A DNA stretch of 64,000 nt from Variovorax sp. CF079 (GTDB lineage: Bacteria > Pseudomonadota > Gammaproteobacteria > Burkholderiales > Burkholderiaceae_C). Shown here piece after piece: positions 42,097 through 54,175 of the stretch. Under the pieces are notes generated by a model that saw only the letters and a list, made by a program, of their open reading frames with translations, was not told where the DNA came from and did no database searches. Location: assembly GCF_900101545.1 (NCBI RefSeq), contig NZ_FMZU01000030.1, positions 1 to 64,000 of the forward strand, in the 5' to 3' direction. The translations under genes were made by a program, and so were the position numbers. Position 1 is the first letter of the stretch. The number at the start of each line of letters is the position of its first letter.

Positions 42097-43127
42097 CACT
42101 TCTTCAGGATGTTCAGTTCGGCCGTAGGGGGCAGCAGCGCGGCGGTCCACACCGCGTCGGGGCTCACGCGCGTCTTGGTGTTGAAGGCGTCTGACACCTG
42201 CGAGGCCATCAGCGAGAGCCGGCCCGCGTTCACCGCGCCGAAGCCTTCGGCGCGCGCGTCGGGGCTGTTGATCACGGTGTCGATCGCCAGCTTGAGGCGG
42301 CGCGTCTCGAGCGCGCTGTCGATGATGCCGTCGCGCTTCTTGACCGATTCGATGGCCACGGTCGGATTGGCGATCACTTCCTTCGCGCCCTTGGCGAAGG
42401 CCGAGAGGAAGGCCTTGACCGCCGCCGGGTTCTCCTTGATCAGCTTGGGCGAGGCGATGATCACGTTGCCGTAGAGCTTCACGCCGTAGTCGGGGTAGGG
42501 CAGCACCACGATATCGGCCGCCTTGGCGCCGCGCGCCTCGAGGTTGAGCAGCGAGGTGAAGGTGAAGCCGGTGATGGCGTCGATGTCGCCGCGGATCAGC
42601 ATGGTCTCGCGCAGCGTCGGGTCCATCGCGGTCCAGTTGACCGCGCCGATGTTGTTGGCCTTGGCGAAGATCGGGAAGGCGCGGCGGCCGGCGTCGAACA
42701 CGGGCGCGCCGAGCTTCTTGCCGGCCAGGTCGGCCGGCTTGGCGATGCCGCTCTTCTTGAGCGCCATGACCGAGGCCGGCGTGTTGTTGTAGACCATCAT
42801 CACCGCGACCGGCTTGTTCGGGCTGTCGGGGTTGTTGGCATGGAACTCCATCAGCGCGGCCAGGTCGGCGAAGCCCATGTCGTAGGCGCCCGAGGCCACC
42901 CGCGTGACCGTGCCGCCCGAACCGTTGCCGGCGTCGATCGTCACGTCGAGCTTGGCATCCTTGAAGTAGCCCTTGGCGGCCGGATGGAGGAACAGCGCCG
43001 CCGGACCTTCGAAGCGCCAGTCGAGCTGGAACTTGATCGGCGTGAGCGCTTGGGCGTGGGCGGTGACTAGGCCGAAGCTGAGCGCCGAAGTGGCAAGAAA
43101 GGTCTGGAGCAGTTGGCGCTTGTTCAT
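42096..43127 (-). CDS. NMT1/THI5-type ABC substrate-binding protein
   Basis: This 343-residue protein is the first gene of a four-gene importer-deaminase operon. A signal peptide ends near TAHAQA. Domain motifs are FQLDWRFEGPAALFLHPAAK, KLDVTIDAGNGSGGTV, VASGAYDMGFADLAALMEFH and GKKLGAPVFDAGRRAFPIFA. The overall layout matches the paralogue at 36574-37602. It is transcribed toward the ATPase with a one-base overlap. Confidence 0.9.
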   Translation of the reverse strand: MNKRQLLQTFLATSALSFGLVTAHAQALTPIKFQLDWRFEGPAALFLHPAAKGYFKDAKLDVTIDAGNGSGGTVTRVASGAYDMGFADLAALMEFHANNPDSPNKPVAVMMVYNNTPASVMALKKSGIAKPADLAGKKLGAPVFDAGRRAFPIFAKANNIGAVNWTAMDPTLRETMLIRGDIDAITGFTFTSLLNLEARGAKAADIVVLPYPDYGVKLYGNVIIASPKLIKENPAAVKAFLSAFAKGAKEVIANPTVAIESVKKRDGIIDSALETRRLKLAIDTVINSPDARAEGFGAVNAGRLSLMASQVSDAFNTKTRVSPDAVWTAALLPPTAELNILKK

Positions 43128-43253
43128 GGGAGTCCGTGAAAGGTGATGCACGGGATTCAAGCAAAAACGGTGCCGGCACGCACTTGGTGCGAACCCTCCC
43201 GATGAGCCAATGGGGTGCATGGCCGATGGCCATTGCCACTCGGAGCGGGCGTG

Positions 43254-43287
43254 AAAACGCCCCGTCGCATGCACTGCGGCGGGGCGT
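43254..43287 (-). terminator. Rho-independent terminator of maeB
   Basis: On the minus strand ACGCCCCG pairs with CGGGGCGT around a 15-base loop that can pair further (CCGC/GCG), followed by TTTT. It lies about 18 bases past the maeB stop. The remaining DNA to 43128 holds no gene. Confidence 0.75.
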
Positions 43288-43304
43288 CGATCGTGGTGCG
43301 CTGC

Positions 43305-45605
<2,301 letters not shown>

Positions 45606-45762
45606 GAAAAATCTCCTTGTTTCTGACGACCAATGAGGCTACTCCAAAAGCGCGTGCCCTTCGTGTAGTGGGAACCACGAGGGGGCCATGGCGCGATCGC
45701 TACACTCGGGCCGCATTCGCGCTCCAACCGAGCACATAACCACGACCGAGGGCCCGCCATTC

Positions 45763-47130
45763 ATGGCAGTTCAGCAATTCACAACCATGGATCCAGATGC
45801 CGTCGTCATCGGCGGCGGGCCTGCCGGCTCGACGGTCGCCGCACTGCTCGCGGACAAGGGCCACGACGTGGTGCTTCTCGAAAAGGCACATCACCCGCGC
45901 TTTCACATCGGTGAATCGCTGTTGCCGATGAACATGCCGCTCTTCGACCGGCTGGGCGTGCGCAGCGAGGTCGAAGCCATCGGCATCGCCAAGCACGGCG
46001 CCGAGTTCGTCTCGCCCTGGCACGACCACACCAGCCTGTTCTTCTTCGGCGAGGCGATGGACAAGTCCTTTCCGTACGCCGTGCACGTGCGCCGTTCGGA
46101 GTTCGACGAGCTGCTGTTCCGCCACGCCGCCAAGCGCGGCGCGCGCACCTTCGAAGGCCACAAGGTCACGCAGGTCGACATGGACGCCGGCAAGGGCAGC
46201 GACGGCCGTGCGCTGGTGATGGTGAAAGCCGAAGACGGCACCGAGACCGCCTGGCGCCCGCGTTTCGTGATCGATGCCAGCGGACGCGACACCGTGCTGT
46301 CGAACCGCTTCGACGCCAAGCAGCGCAACCGCAGGCACGCGAGCGCCGCGCTGTTCGGCCACTTCGCGAACGCCCGGCGTACGCCCGGCCGCTACGAAGG
46401 CAACATCACGCTGTTCTGGTTCGACCACGGCTGGTTCTGGTTCATCCCCTTGCTCGATGGCACCACCAGCGTGGGCGCGGTCGCCTCGCCGGCCTACTTC
46501 AAGCAGCGCAAGGGCGATCTCACCAGCTTCCTGATGGAAACCATCGCGCTCGCGCCCAAGCTGGCCGAGCGGTTGAAGGATGCCACCCTGATCGAGGGCG
46601 CGACGACCACCGGCAACTATGCCTACGACTCGAAGTTCTGCCGCGGCGACCGCTTTGCCATGATCGGCGACGCCTATGCCTTCGTCGACCCGATGTTTTC
46701 GTCCGGCGTCTACCTGGCGATGAACAGCGCCTTCGAGAGCGCCACGGCCGTCGATCACTGGCTCAGGGGCGAGGCGAGCCAGGCGGAGCGGGCCTTCCGC
46801 CGCTTCGAGAAGGTCATGAAGCACGGGCCCCGGATGTTCTCGTGGTTCATCTACCGCATCACCTCGCCGGCCATCCGCCGGCTCTTCATGCAGCCGGAGA
46901 ACAACGTCTGGCGCATGCGGGAAGCGCTGCTGTCGATCCTGGCGGGCGACCTGTTCCGCGGCACGCCGGTCGGCCCGCGGCTGCTGGGCTTCAAGGTGAT
47001 CTACTACCTCTCGTGCATCACGATCCTGCCGCAGGCCTTCAAGACCTGGGCCTGGCGGCGCCGGAACCTGAAGGAGGCGCTGGCAGCCGCTGGTCAGAAC
47101 CCGGCGGAGAACCTCAACATTCGCGGCTGA
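45763..47130 (+). CDS. Flavin-dependent halogenase-like oxidoreductase
   Basis: This 455-residue FAD protein has the dinucleotide motif GGGPAG (17-22) and PRFHIGESLLP near residue 50. Two features are linked with flavin-dependent halogenases: WFWFIP (224-229, fitting WxWxIP) and FVDPMFSSG (307-315, fitting FxxPxxSxG). Geranylgeranyl reductase-like enzymes share parts of this pattern, so halogenation is not proven. No biosynthetic cluster adjoins it. The ATG at 45763 is chosen; an in-frame ATG at 45688 is less likely. A C-terminal hydrophobic stretch suggests membrane contact. Confidence 0.75.
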   Translation: MAVQQFTTMDPDAVVIGGGPAGSTVAALLADKGHDVVLLEKAHHPRFHIGESLLPMNMPLFDRLGVRSEVEAIGIAKHGAEFVSPWHDHTSLFFFGEAMDKSFPYAVHVRRSEFDELLFRHAAKRGARTFEGHKVTQVDMDAGKGSDGRALVMVKAEDGTETAWRPRFVIDASGRDTVLSNRFDAKQRNRRHASAALFGHFANARRTPGRYEGNITLFWFDHGWFWFIPLLDGTTSVGAVASPAYFKQRKGDLTSFLMETIALAPKLAERLKDATLIEGATTTGNYAYDSKFCRGDRFAMIGDAYAFVDPMFSSGVYLAMNSAFESATAVDHWLRGEASQAERAFRRFEKVMKHGPRMFSWFIYRITSPAIRRLFMQPENNVWRMREALLSILAGDLFRGTPVGPRLLGFKVIYYLSCITILPQAFKTWAWRRRNLKEALAAAGQNPAENLNIRG

Positions 47131-47134
47131 TCGC

Positions 47135-48034
47135 TCAGTCCGGCTGAACCGGATGCTGCGCCAGCGCTTCCAGAGCCTTCACCAGTGCCGAATGGTCGGA
47201 CTGGCCATGGCCCAGGGCGGCGCAGGCGTTCATCAGTTGCGCAGCACCCGCCGTCTGCGGCAGCGCCACGCCCAGAGAACGTGCGCTCTGCATCGCAAGG
47301 CTCAGGTCCTTCTGGTGCAGCGCGATGCGGAAGCCCGGCGCGAAGGTGCGCTTGATCATGCGCTCGCCGTGCACTTCGAGGATGCGCGAGGACGCGAAGC
47401 CGCCCATCAGCGCCTGCCGCACCTTGGCCGGGTCGGCGCCGGCCTTGCTGGCGAACACCAGCGCCTCGCCGACGGCCGCGATGTTGAGCGCCACGATGAT
47501 CTGGTTGGCCACCTTGCAGACCTGGCCGTCGCCCGCGCCGCCGACCAGCGTGACGTTCTTGCCCATCTTCTCGAGCAGCGGCCGCACGCGGCCGAAGGTG
47601 CCCTCGTCGCCGCCGCACATGATGGTCAGGCTGGCCGCCTTGGCACCCACTTCGCCGCCCGAGACCGGCGCGTCGATGTAGCCGCAGCCGAGGTCGACGA
47701 TTTTCTGCGCGAAGCCCTTGGTCGCGATCGGATCGATGGAGCTGCAGTCGACCACCGTCTTGCCCTTGGTCAGTGCGCCCGCGACGCCGTTCTCGCCGAA
47801 CAGCACTTTCTCCACGTCGGGTGTGTCCGGCACCATGATGAAGACGATGTCGGTCTGCTTCGTCACCTCGGCCGCCGAGGCGCATACCGTGGCCTTGGAA
47901 ACGAAGAGCTCAGGCACCGGGCCTTGGGTGTTGACGAAGAGCTGGTGGCCGGCGTCGAGCAGGTGGCCGGCCATGGGCGCGCCCATGATGCCGAGGCCGA
48001 TGAAACCGATCTTCTGGGGTGCCGTGTTGGACAT
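47135..48034 (-). CDS. glxR: 2-hydroxy-3-oxopropionate (tartronate semialdehyde) reductase
   Basis: This 299-residue beta-hydroxyacid dehydrogenase reduces tartronate semialdehyde to glycerate. It has KIGFIGLGIMGAPMAGHLL (nucleotide binding), DAPVSGGEVGAKAASLTIM (substrate loop), GAGDGQVCKVANQIIVALNI with the catalytic Lys, and HQKDLSLAM. It is the last gene of the gcl-hyi-glxR operon and completes conversion of two glyoxylates to glycerate. Confidence 0.93.
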   Translation of the reverse strand: MSNTAPQKIGFIGLGIMGAPMAGHLLDAGHQLFVNTQGPVPELFVSKATVCASAAEVTKQTDIVFIMVPDTPDVEKVLFGENGVAGALTKGKTVVDCSSIDPIATKGFAQKIVDLGCGYIDAPVSGGEVGAKAASLTIMCGGDEGTFGRVRPLLEKMGKNVTLVGGAGDGQVCKVANQIIVALNIAAVGEALVFASKAGADPAKVRQALMGGFASSRILEVHGERMIKRTFAPGFRIALHQKDLSLAMQSARSLGVALPQTAGAAQLMNACAALGHGQSDHSALVKALEALAQHPVQPD

Positions 48035-48060
48035 TCGCTGAGTTCCTTGTCTGTGTGTAT

Positions 48061-48840
48061 TTATTGCGTGAGGGCGGTGCGCCAGCCGAGGCCGTTGACG
48101 GTGTCGCTCTTCGGCTTGTATTCGCAGCCGATCCAGCCCGTGTAGCCGGCGGCATCGATGTGCTTGAAGAGCCACGGGTAGTTGATCTCGCCGGTGCCGG
48201 GCTCGCCGCGGCCCGGGTTGTCGGCCAGCTGGATGTGGCCGATCTTGGCCATGTTCTTCGCGATCGTCGCGCCCAGTTCGCCTTCCATGCGCTGCGCGTG
48301 GTAGATGTCGTACTGCAGCAGCAGGTTGGCCGAGCCGACTTCCTCGATCAGCGCCAGCGCCTGGTCGGTGCGGGTCAGGAAGAAGCCGGGAATGTCGAAG
48401 TGGTTGATCGGCTCGATCAGCAGCATGATGCCGGCCGCCTGCAGCTCGCGGGCCGCGAAGCGCAGGTTCTCGACCGCCACCTTGTTCGCCTCAGCCGGGC
48501 CCACGCCCTGCGGCAGCTTGCCCAGCAGGCAGTTGAGCTTGGGGCAGCCCAGCGCCGTTGCGTAGTCGATCGCCATGCCCACGCCTTCGCGGAACTCGCT
48601 CACCCGGTCGGGATGGCAGCCGATGCCGCGCTCGCCGCCGTCCCAGTTGCCGGCGGGCAGGTTGTGCAGCACCTGCTGCAGGCCGTTGGCACGCAGGGCG
48701 GCGGTCAGTTCCTTCTTGTCGTAGGCATAGGGGAACAGGTATTCGACCGCCTTGAAGCCGGCCTTGGCGGCGGCCTCGAAGCGTTCCATGAATGGCAACT
48801 CGGTGAAGAGCATCGTGAGATTCGCTGCGAATCGGGGCAT
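48061..48840 (-). CDS. hyi: Hydroxypyruvate isomerase
   Basis: This 259-residue TIM-barrel enzyme interconverts hydroxypyruvate and tartronate semialdehyde. It has MPRFAANLTMLFTELPFMER at the start, HNLPAGNWDGGERGIGCHPD, LIEPINHFDIPGFFL with a metal Glu, LQYDIYHAQRMEG and GCEYKP. Length and motifs are typical. It lies 20 bases after gcl and 26 before glxR. Confidence 0.94.
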   Translation of the reverse strand: MPRFAANLTMLFTELPFMERFEAAAKAGFKAVEYLFPYAYDKKELTAALRANGLQQVLHNLPAGNWDGGERGIGCHPDRVSEFREGVGMAIDYATALGCPKLNCLLGKLPQGVGPAEANKVAVENLRFAARELQAAGIMLLIEPINHFDIPGFFLTRTDQALALIEEVGSANLLLQYDIYHAQRMEGELGATIAKNMAKIGHIQLADNPGRGEPGTGEINYPWLFKHIDAAGYTGWIGCEYKPKSDTVNGLGWRTALTQ

Positions 48841-48860
48841 CTGTGTTGTCTCCTCGGGAA

Positions 48861-50654
<1,794 letters not shown>

Positions 50655-50671
50655 GTTGCTTGTCTCCTTCA

Positions 50672-50701
50672 GAGGCCTCGACTGTAGGAATTCGAGGCCT
50701 C
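50672..50701. repeat. Inverted repeat in the gcl leader region
   Basis: GAGGCCTCG (50672-50680) and CGAGGCCTC (50693-50701) form a perfect 9-base inverted repeat with a 12-base spacer. Each arm is itself nearly palindromic (GAGGCCTC). It lies 18 bases upstream of the gcl start and would be in its 5' leader or over its promoter. Confidence 0.5.
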
Positions 50702-50731
50702 GTGCAGAAGGCGGCGCCGGACCATAAAAGC

Positions 50732-50748
50732 TATTCCAGGGCGGAATA
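50732..50748. promoter_or_regulatory. LysR-type operator
   Basis: TATTCC-AGGGC-GGAATA is a perfect 17-base palindrome containing the T-N11-A pattern of LysR boxes. It is 20 bases before the LysR start and 78 bases before gcl, a usual place for an autoregulated divergent site. Confidence 0.65.
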
Positions 50749-50767
50749 ACTGGCTACGATCCAGGGC

Positions 50768-51670
50768 ATGGATCGACTGTTGGCAATGGAGATGTTCGTG
50801 CGCGTGGTGGAGACCGGCAGCTTCTCCAAGGCGGCGCGCGAGTTCAACACCACCCAGCCCACGGTGACCAAGCAGGTCGCGGCCACCGAGGCGCGGCTCA
50901 AGGTGCGCCTGCTCAACCGCAACACGCGCGGCGTGAGCCTCACCGAATCGGGCGCGCTCTACTACGAGAAGTGCAAGTCCATCGTGCGCGAGACCGAGGA
51001 GGCCGAGAGCGTGGTGCGGCGGCGCGAATCGCAGGCGCAGGGGCTGTTGCGTGTCGGCACCTCGGTCGCCTTCGGCCGGCGCGTGGTGGTGCCGCTGGCG
51101 CTGGAGTACATGGCGCGCAACCCGCAGGTGCAGGTGGATCTCAGCTTCGAGGACCGCTACGTCGACCTGATTGCGCAGGGCATCGACGTCGCGGTGCGCA
51201 TGGGCAAGCTGGCCGATTCCTCGCTGGGCGCGCGCTTTCTCGGCATGAACCCGTGGGTCATGGTGGCGGCGCCGGGCTACTTGAAGAAGCACGGCACGCC
51301 GAAGCGTGCGCAGGACCTGAGTGCGCACGTGGCGCTGATCTACAGCAGCGTGGTGGGCGACGACGTCTGGCGCATGCACACGCCCAAGGGGGAGCCGGTC
51401 ACGGTGCCGGTCACGGGCCGGCTGCGCTCCAACAATCTTTCGGCCGTACTCGCCGCGGCACGCGAGGGGCTCGGCATCGCGCTGATGCCGCGCTACGTGG
51501 CGAGCGATTCGCTGGCCGCGGGCAAGGTGGTCGAGGTGCTGCCGGGCCATGCACTGCCCGAGCAGGAGATCCACGCCGTGTTCCCTTCGCCCAAGCTGGT
51601 GCCGGGGAAGGTATCGAGCTTCGTGGCCTTTCTGCAGGGGCGCTTTGGGGAAGGGTGGTGGGAACGGTAG
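50768..51670 (+). CDS. LysR-family regulator of the glyoxylate operon
   Basis: This 300-residue regulator has an N-terminal winged helix (FVRVVETGSFSKAAREFNTT, then QPTVTKQVAATEARL) and a periplasmic-binding-like effector domain from about residue 90 (GLLRVGTSVAFGRRVVVPLA, DVAVRMGKLADSSLGAR, LPRYVASDSLAAG-like region). Divergence from gcl with a LysR box between them suggests that it controls glyoxylate assimilation; the effector may be glyoxylate or a product. Confidence 0.9.
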   Translation: MDRLLAMEMFVRVVETGSFSKAAREFNTTQPTVTKQVAATEARLKVRLLNRNTRGVSLTESGALYYEKCKSIVRETEEAESVVRRRESQAQGLLRVGTSVAFGRRVVVPLALEYMARNPQVQVDLSFEDRYVDLIAQGIDVAVRMGKLADSSLGARFLGMNPWVMVAAPGYLKKHGTPKRAQDLSAHVALIYSSVVGDDVWRMHTPKGEPVTVPVTGRLRSNNLSAVLAAAREGLGIALMPRYVASDSLAAGKVVEVLPGHALPEQEIHAVFPSPKLVPGKVSSFVAFLQGRFGEGWWER

Positions 51671-51721
51671 GGCGACGTCGCTCAGCAGGGATGTCTCAGA
51701 TCGGTGGTATCGGCCAATTGA

Positions 51722-52336
51722 TCAGGGGCCCAGTGTCACGCCTGCGCCGATCAGCACGAACACGGCTCCGAAGATCTGGTTGAAGCGCTTGCCGCTGCGG
51801 TGCAGCCAGCCGCGCATGCTGCTGGCCAGCAAGGTCATCAGAAGTTCGACAAAGAACTCGATGACGGCGAATGTCGCGGCCATCGCGACGAACTGCGTCA
51901 CGAGATCGCGATGCGGGTCGATGAAGGGCGGCAGGAACGCGACAAAGAACAGAACTGCCTTGGGGTTGGTCACCGCAGACAGGAAGCCCTGGCTGAAGAG
52001 GCTCCATCCGTGGCGCGGCAGCTGCCGCTGCGAAGCGACCTCGAGTGCAGGCGGCGGCGAGCGCCACACCTGGATGCCCAGCCACACGAGGTAGGCACCG
52101 CCGAGCCACTTCATCACCGTGAGCGCCTGTGCCGAAGCGCCCAGCACGGCACCGATGCCGAACATCGACAGCGCGAGCACGAGCACGAAGCCGAGCACGC
52201 CTCCGCAAATCGTGAACAGCGTGATGCGCCGCCCGTAGAGCGCGCCGTGCGTCAGCGCGAGCAAGCCGTTGGGGCCGGGCATCAAGGCCAGGCCGGTGGC
52301 TGCTGCCAGATAGATCAACCAAGTGCCGAGCGCCAT
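51722..52336 (-). CDS. LysE-family exporter
   Basis: This 204-residue membrane protein is of the RhtB/LysE family with about six helices. The signature is LALMPGPNGLLALTHGALYG at the start, then KWLGGAYLVWLGIQVWR and FLSAVTNPKAVLFFVAFLPP. Such proteins export amino acids or homoserine lactone-type compounds. The ATG at 52336 fits the family N-terminus; a 16-codon upstream extension is less likely. It diverges from the GlxA-type regulator, which may control it. Confidence 0.88.
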   Translation of the reverse strand: MALGTWLIYLAAATGLALMPGPNGLLALTHGALYGRRITLFTICGGVLGFVLVLALSMFGIGAVLGASAQALTVMKWLGGAYLVWLGIQVWRSPPPALEVASQRQLPRHGWSLFSQGFLSAVTNPKAVLFFVAFLPPFIDPHRDLVTQFVAMAATFAVIEFFVELLMTLLASSMRGWLHRSGKRFNQIFGAVFVLIGAGVTLGP

Positions 52337-52409
52337 GATTGCGAATCCGTACGAGTGAAGGAAAGTGGATGCACTGTCACACACCGTGGGTCAAACACCG
52401 AAGTAAGAT

Positions 52410-53531
52410 TTGGACGTGTTACCAGCCGATTTGGACATCGCCAGAACCGCGGTTCGCAAGCGACCCGGCCGCGTCGTGCTGCCGCCTGCGCAGGCGAAGC
52501 CCATCGCGCCGGACGTGCGCGTGCTCATCCTTCCGCTGCCGGATTTCGCGCTGCTGCCCTTTGGCGGCTTTCTCGACAAGCTGCGCTTCTCGGCCGACGA
52601 TGAGGACTACAGCCGGCAGCGCCATTGCCGCTGGGACATCGTGGGCCTCAAGGCCGGCACTGTCACTTCGAACAGCGGCGTGGAGATCTCGATCCAGCTC
52701 ACGCCGCAGCAGGTGCGCTGGTCCGACTACGACTACCTCGTCGTCTTTGGCGGCCGCAGCGCCACCGACACGCGGCGCCGGGCGCGGGCCTACGCGTCGC
52801 TTGTCAAGGGCGCGGTGCGGCATGGGCTCACGCTCCTGAGCATGGACAACGGCTGCTTCCTGCTCGCAGAGCTTGGGCTGTTGGACGGGCACAAGGTCGC
52901 GCTGCATCCGCGGCACGCACTGGAATTCGAGGCCGCATTCCCGCGCATCCCCATCAAAACCGAGCAGCTCTATCTCTTTGATGGCAAGCGCATCACCTGC
53001 GCAGGCGGCAGCGCCGCGATCGACGTGGCCGTGGAGCTGCTGGTGCAGCACTGTGGCCGCGCACGCGCGCTCAAGGGCCTGGCTGACATGCTGGTTGACG
53101 AGCCGCGCGCAAGCCGCCATCTGCTCAAGTCGCAAAGTGCCGAGCCGCAGGTCGGCCGCTACGTCGGTCGCGCCATCGGCCTGATGCGCAAAAGGCTCGC
53201 CAGCACGTGTTCGGTCGCTGATATCGCGAGCAGCGTGGGCATCAGCCGGCGCCAGCTCGACCGCCGCTTCCTGCAGCAGTTCGAGCAGACCGCGCAAGCG
53301 TACTGGCAGGAGATGCGGCTGCAGCACCTTCGCTGGCGCTTGCTCAACGCCGATAGCAGTCTTGCCGCGCTGGCCGACGAAATCGGCGTGCGAGACGCAA
53401 GCTATGCCGGCAAGCTTTTCAGGCGTCGCTTCGGCATGAGCACGGGGGACTTCAGGAAAGAGGCCGAGAGGCAAAGAGTCGAGGCGGCGAATGCATCACC
53501 TGCGCTTTCGCGACGCGTGAGGCAGCGCTGA
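52410..53531 (+). CDS. GlxA-family transcriptional regulator (DJ-1 + AraC HTH)
   Basis: This 373-residue regulator has a DJ-1/PfpI-like N-terminal domain (about 35-215) with RVLILPLPDFALLPFGGFLD, DYDYLVVFGG, MDNGCFLLAELGLLDG and CAGGSAAIDVAVELL. A C-terminal AraC HTH lies at about 255-355 (CSVADIASSVGISRRQLDRR, FLQQFEQTAQAYWQEMRLQH, IGVRDASYAGKLFRRRFGMS). The TTG at 52410 is the furthest start; a GTG two codons later is possible. GlxA relatives often regulate amine or betaine catabolism. Its target here may be the divergent exporter. Confidence 0.85.
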   Translation: MDVLPADLDIARTAVRKRPGRVVLPPAQAKPIAPDVRVLILPLPDFALLPFGGFLDKLRFSADDEDYSRQRHCRWDIVGLKAGTVTSNSGVEISIQLTPQQVRWSDYDYLVVFGGRSATDTRRRARAYASLVKGAVRHGLTLLSMDNGCFLLAELGLLDGHKVALHPRHALEFEAAFPRIPIKTEQLYLFDGKRITCAGGSAAIDVAVELLVQHCGRARALKGLADMLVDEPRASRHLLKSQSAEPQVGRYVGRAIGLMRKRLASTCSVADIASSVGISRRQLDRRFLQQFEQTAQAYWQEMRLQHLRWRLLNADSSLAALADEIGVRDASYAGKLFRRRFGMSTGDFRKEAERQRVEAANASPALSRRVRQR

Positions 53532-53573
53532 GGCCTGCAGGCCCTTCGTGGATCGGTCATACGGATCGTCCAT

Positions 53574-53592
53574 AATGAGAATGACTCTCATT
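53574..53592 (+). promoter_or_regulatory. Fur box before the ECF sigma gene
   Basis: AATGAGA-ATGAC-TCTCATT is a perfect 7-5-7 palindrome of 19 bases, close to betaproteobacterial Fur sites (AATGAGAATnATTCTCATT type). It ends 25 bases before the sigma-factor start, so iron-bound Fur would block its transcription. Confidence 0.85.
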
Positions 53593-53617
53593 TGCTCTCC
53601 ATTGCCAAAGTCGATTT

Positions 53618-54127
53618 GTGCTCGAGCGCTACTACCAGGAACTGCTGAATTTCTGCTCGCGCACGGCGCGCAGCCGCGATGCCGCGGCCGATCTGGTGCA
53701 GGAAAGCTATGCGCGCGTCCTCGCGGTGCAGCGCTCGGGGCAGGCGGTGCCCGAGCCGCGCGCGCTGCTCTATCGCACGGCGCGCAACCTGCAGATCGAC
53801 CAGTACCGCCGCAGCGAAGTGCGCGGCGAGGCGCTGCAGCCGGATGCCGAGGAGGCCGCCCTCGATCTCGACGAACTGGCCGCGCCGCGGGCCTTCGAGC
53901 CCGACATGGCCGCCGCCTCGGGCCAGGCGGTGAGCGCCATGCTCGCCACCATCGACGCGCTGCCGCTGCGCTGCCGCGAGGCTTTCATCCTGCACAAGTT
54001 CGACGGCCTGCCGCATGTAGAGGTGGCCGAGCGCATGGGCATTTCGCGCAAGATGGTCGAGCAGCACATTCAACTGGCCATGCAGGCCTGCCGGCGCTGC
54101 AAGAACGCACTCGATGGCACGGCATAG
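53618..54127 (+). CDS. fecI: FecI-type ECF RNA polymerase sigma factor
   Basis: This 169-residue ECF sigma factor has region 2 (about 1-70: YYQELLNFCSRTARSRDAAA, DLVQESYARVL, LYRTARNLQIDQYRR) and region 4 (about 105-160: LPLRCREAFILHKFDGLPHV, EVAERMGISRKMVEQHI). The GTG at 53618 is chosen as it gives a complete region 2. It is under a Fur box and is followed by fecR and a receptor, the standard cell-surface signalling order. It should transcribe the receptor operon when FecR is signalled. Confidence 0.9.
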   Translation: MLERYYQELLNFCSRTARSRDAAADLVQESYARVLAVQRSGQAVPEPRALLYRTARNLQIDQYRRSEVRGEALQPDAEEAALDLDELAAPRAFEPDMAAASGQAVSAMLATIDALPLRCREAFILHKFDGLPHVEVAERMGISRKMVEQHIQLAMQACRRCKNALDGTA

Positions 54128-54155
54128 GGTTTCAGGCCGCTCGTGCGTCTACATG
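54125..54155 (+). promoter_or_regulatory. Candidate ECF-sigma promoter before fecR
   Basis: TAGGGTTTC (54125-54133), nine variable bases, then GTGCGTCTACATG (54143-54155). The same two blocks at the same spacing occur before the receptor gene. CGTCT is a plausible -10 for an iron-starvation sigma factor and the GGG block a plausible -35, 16 bases away. Promoter activity is inferred. Confidence 0.65.
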
Positions 54156-54175
54156 AAGGAGCCGAATACTGCGCC

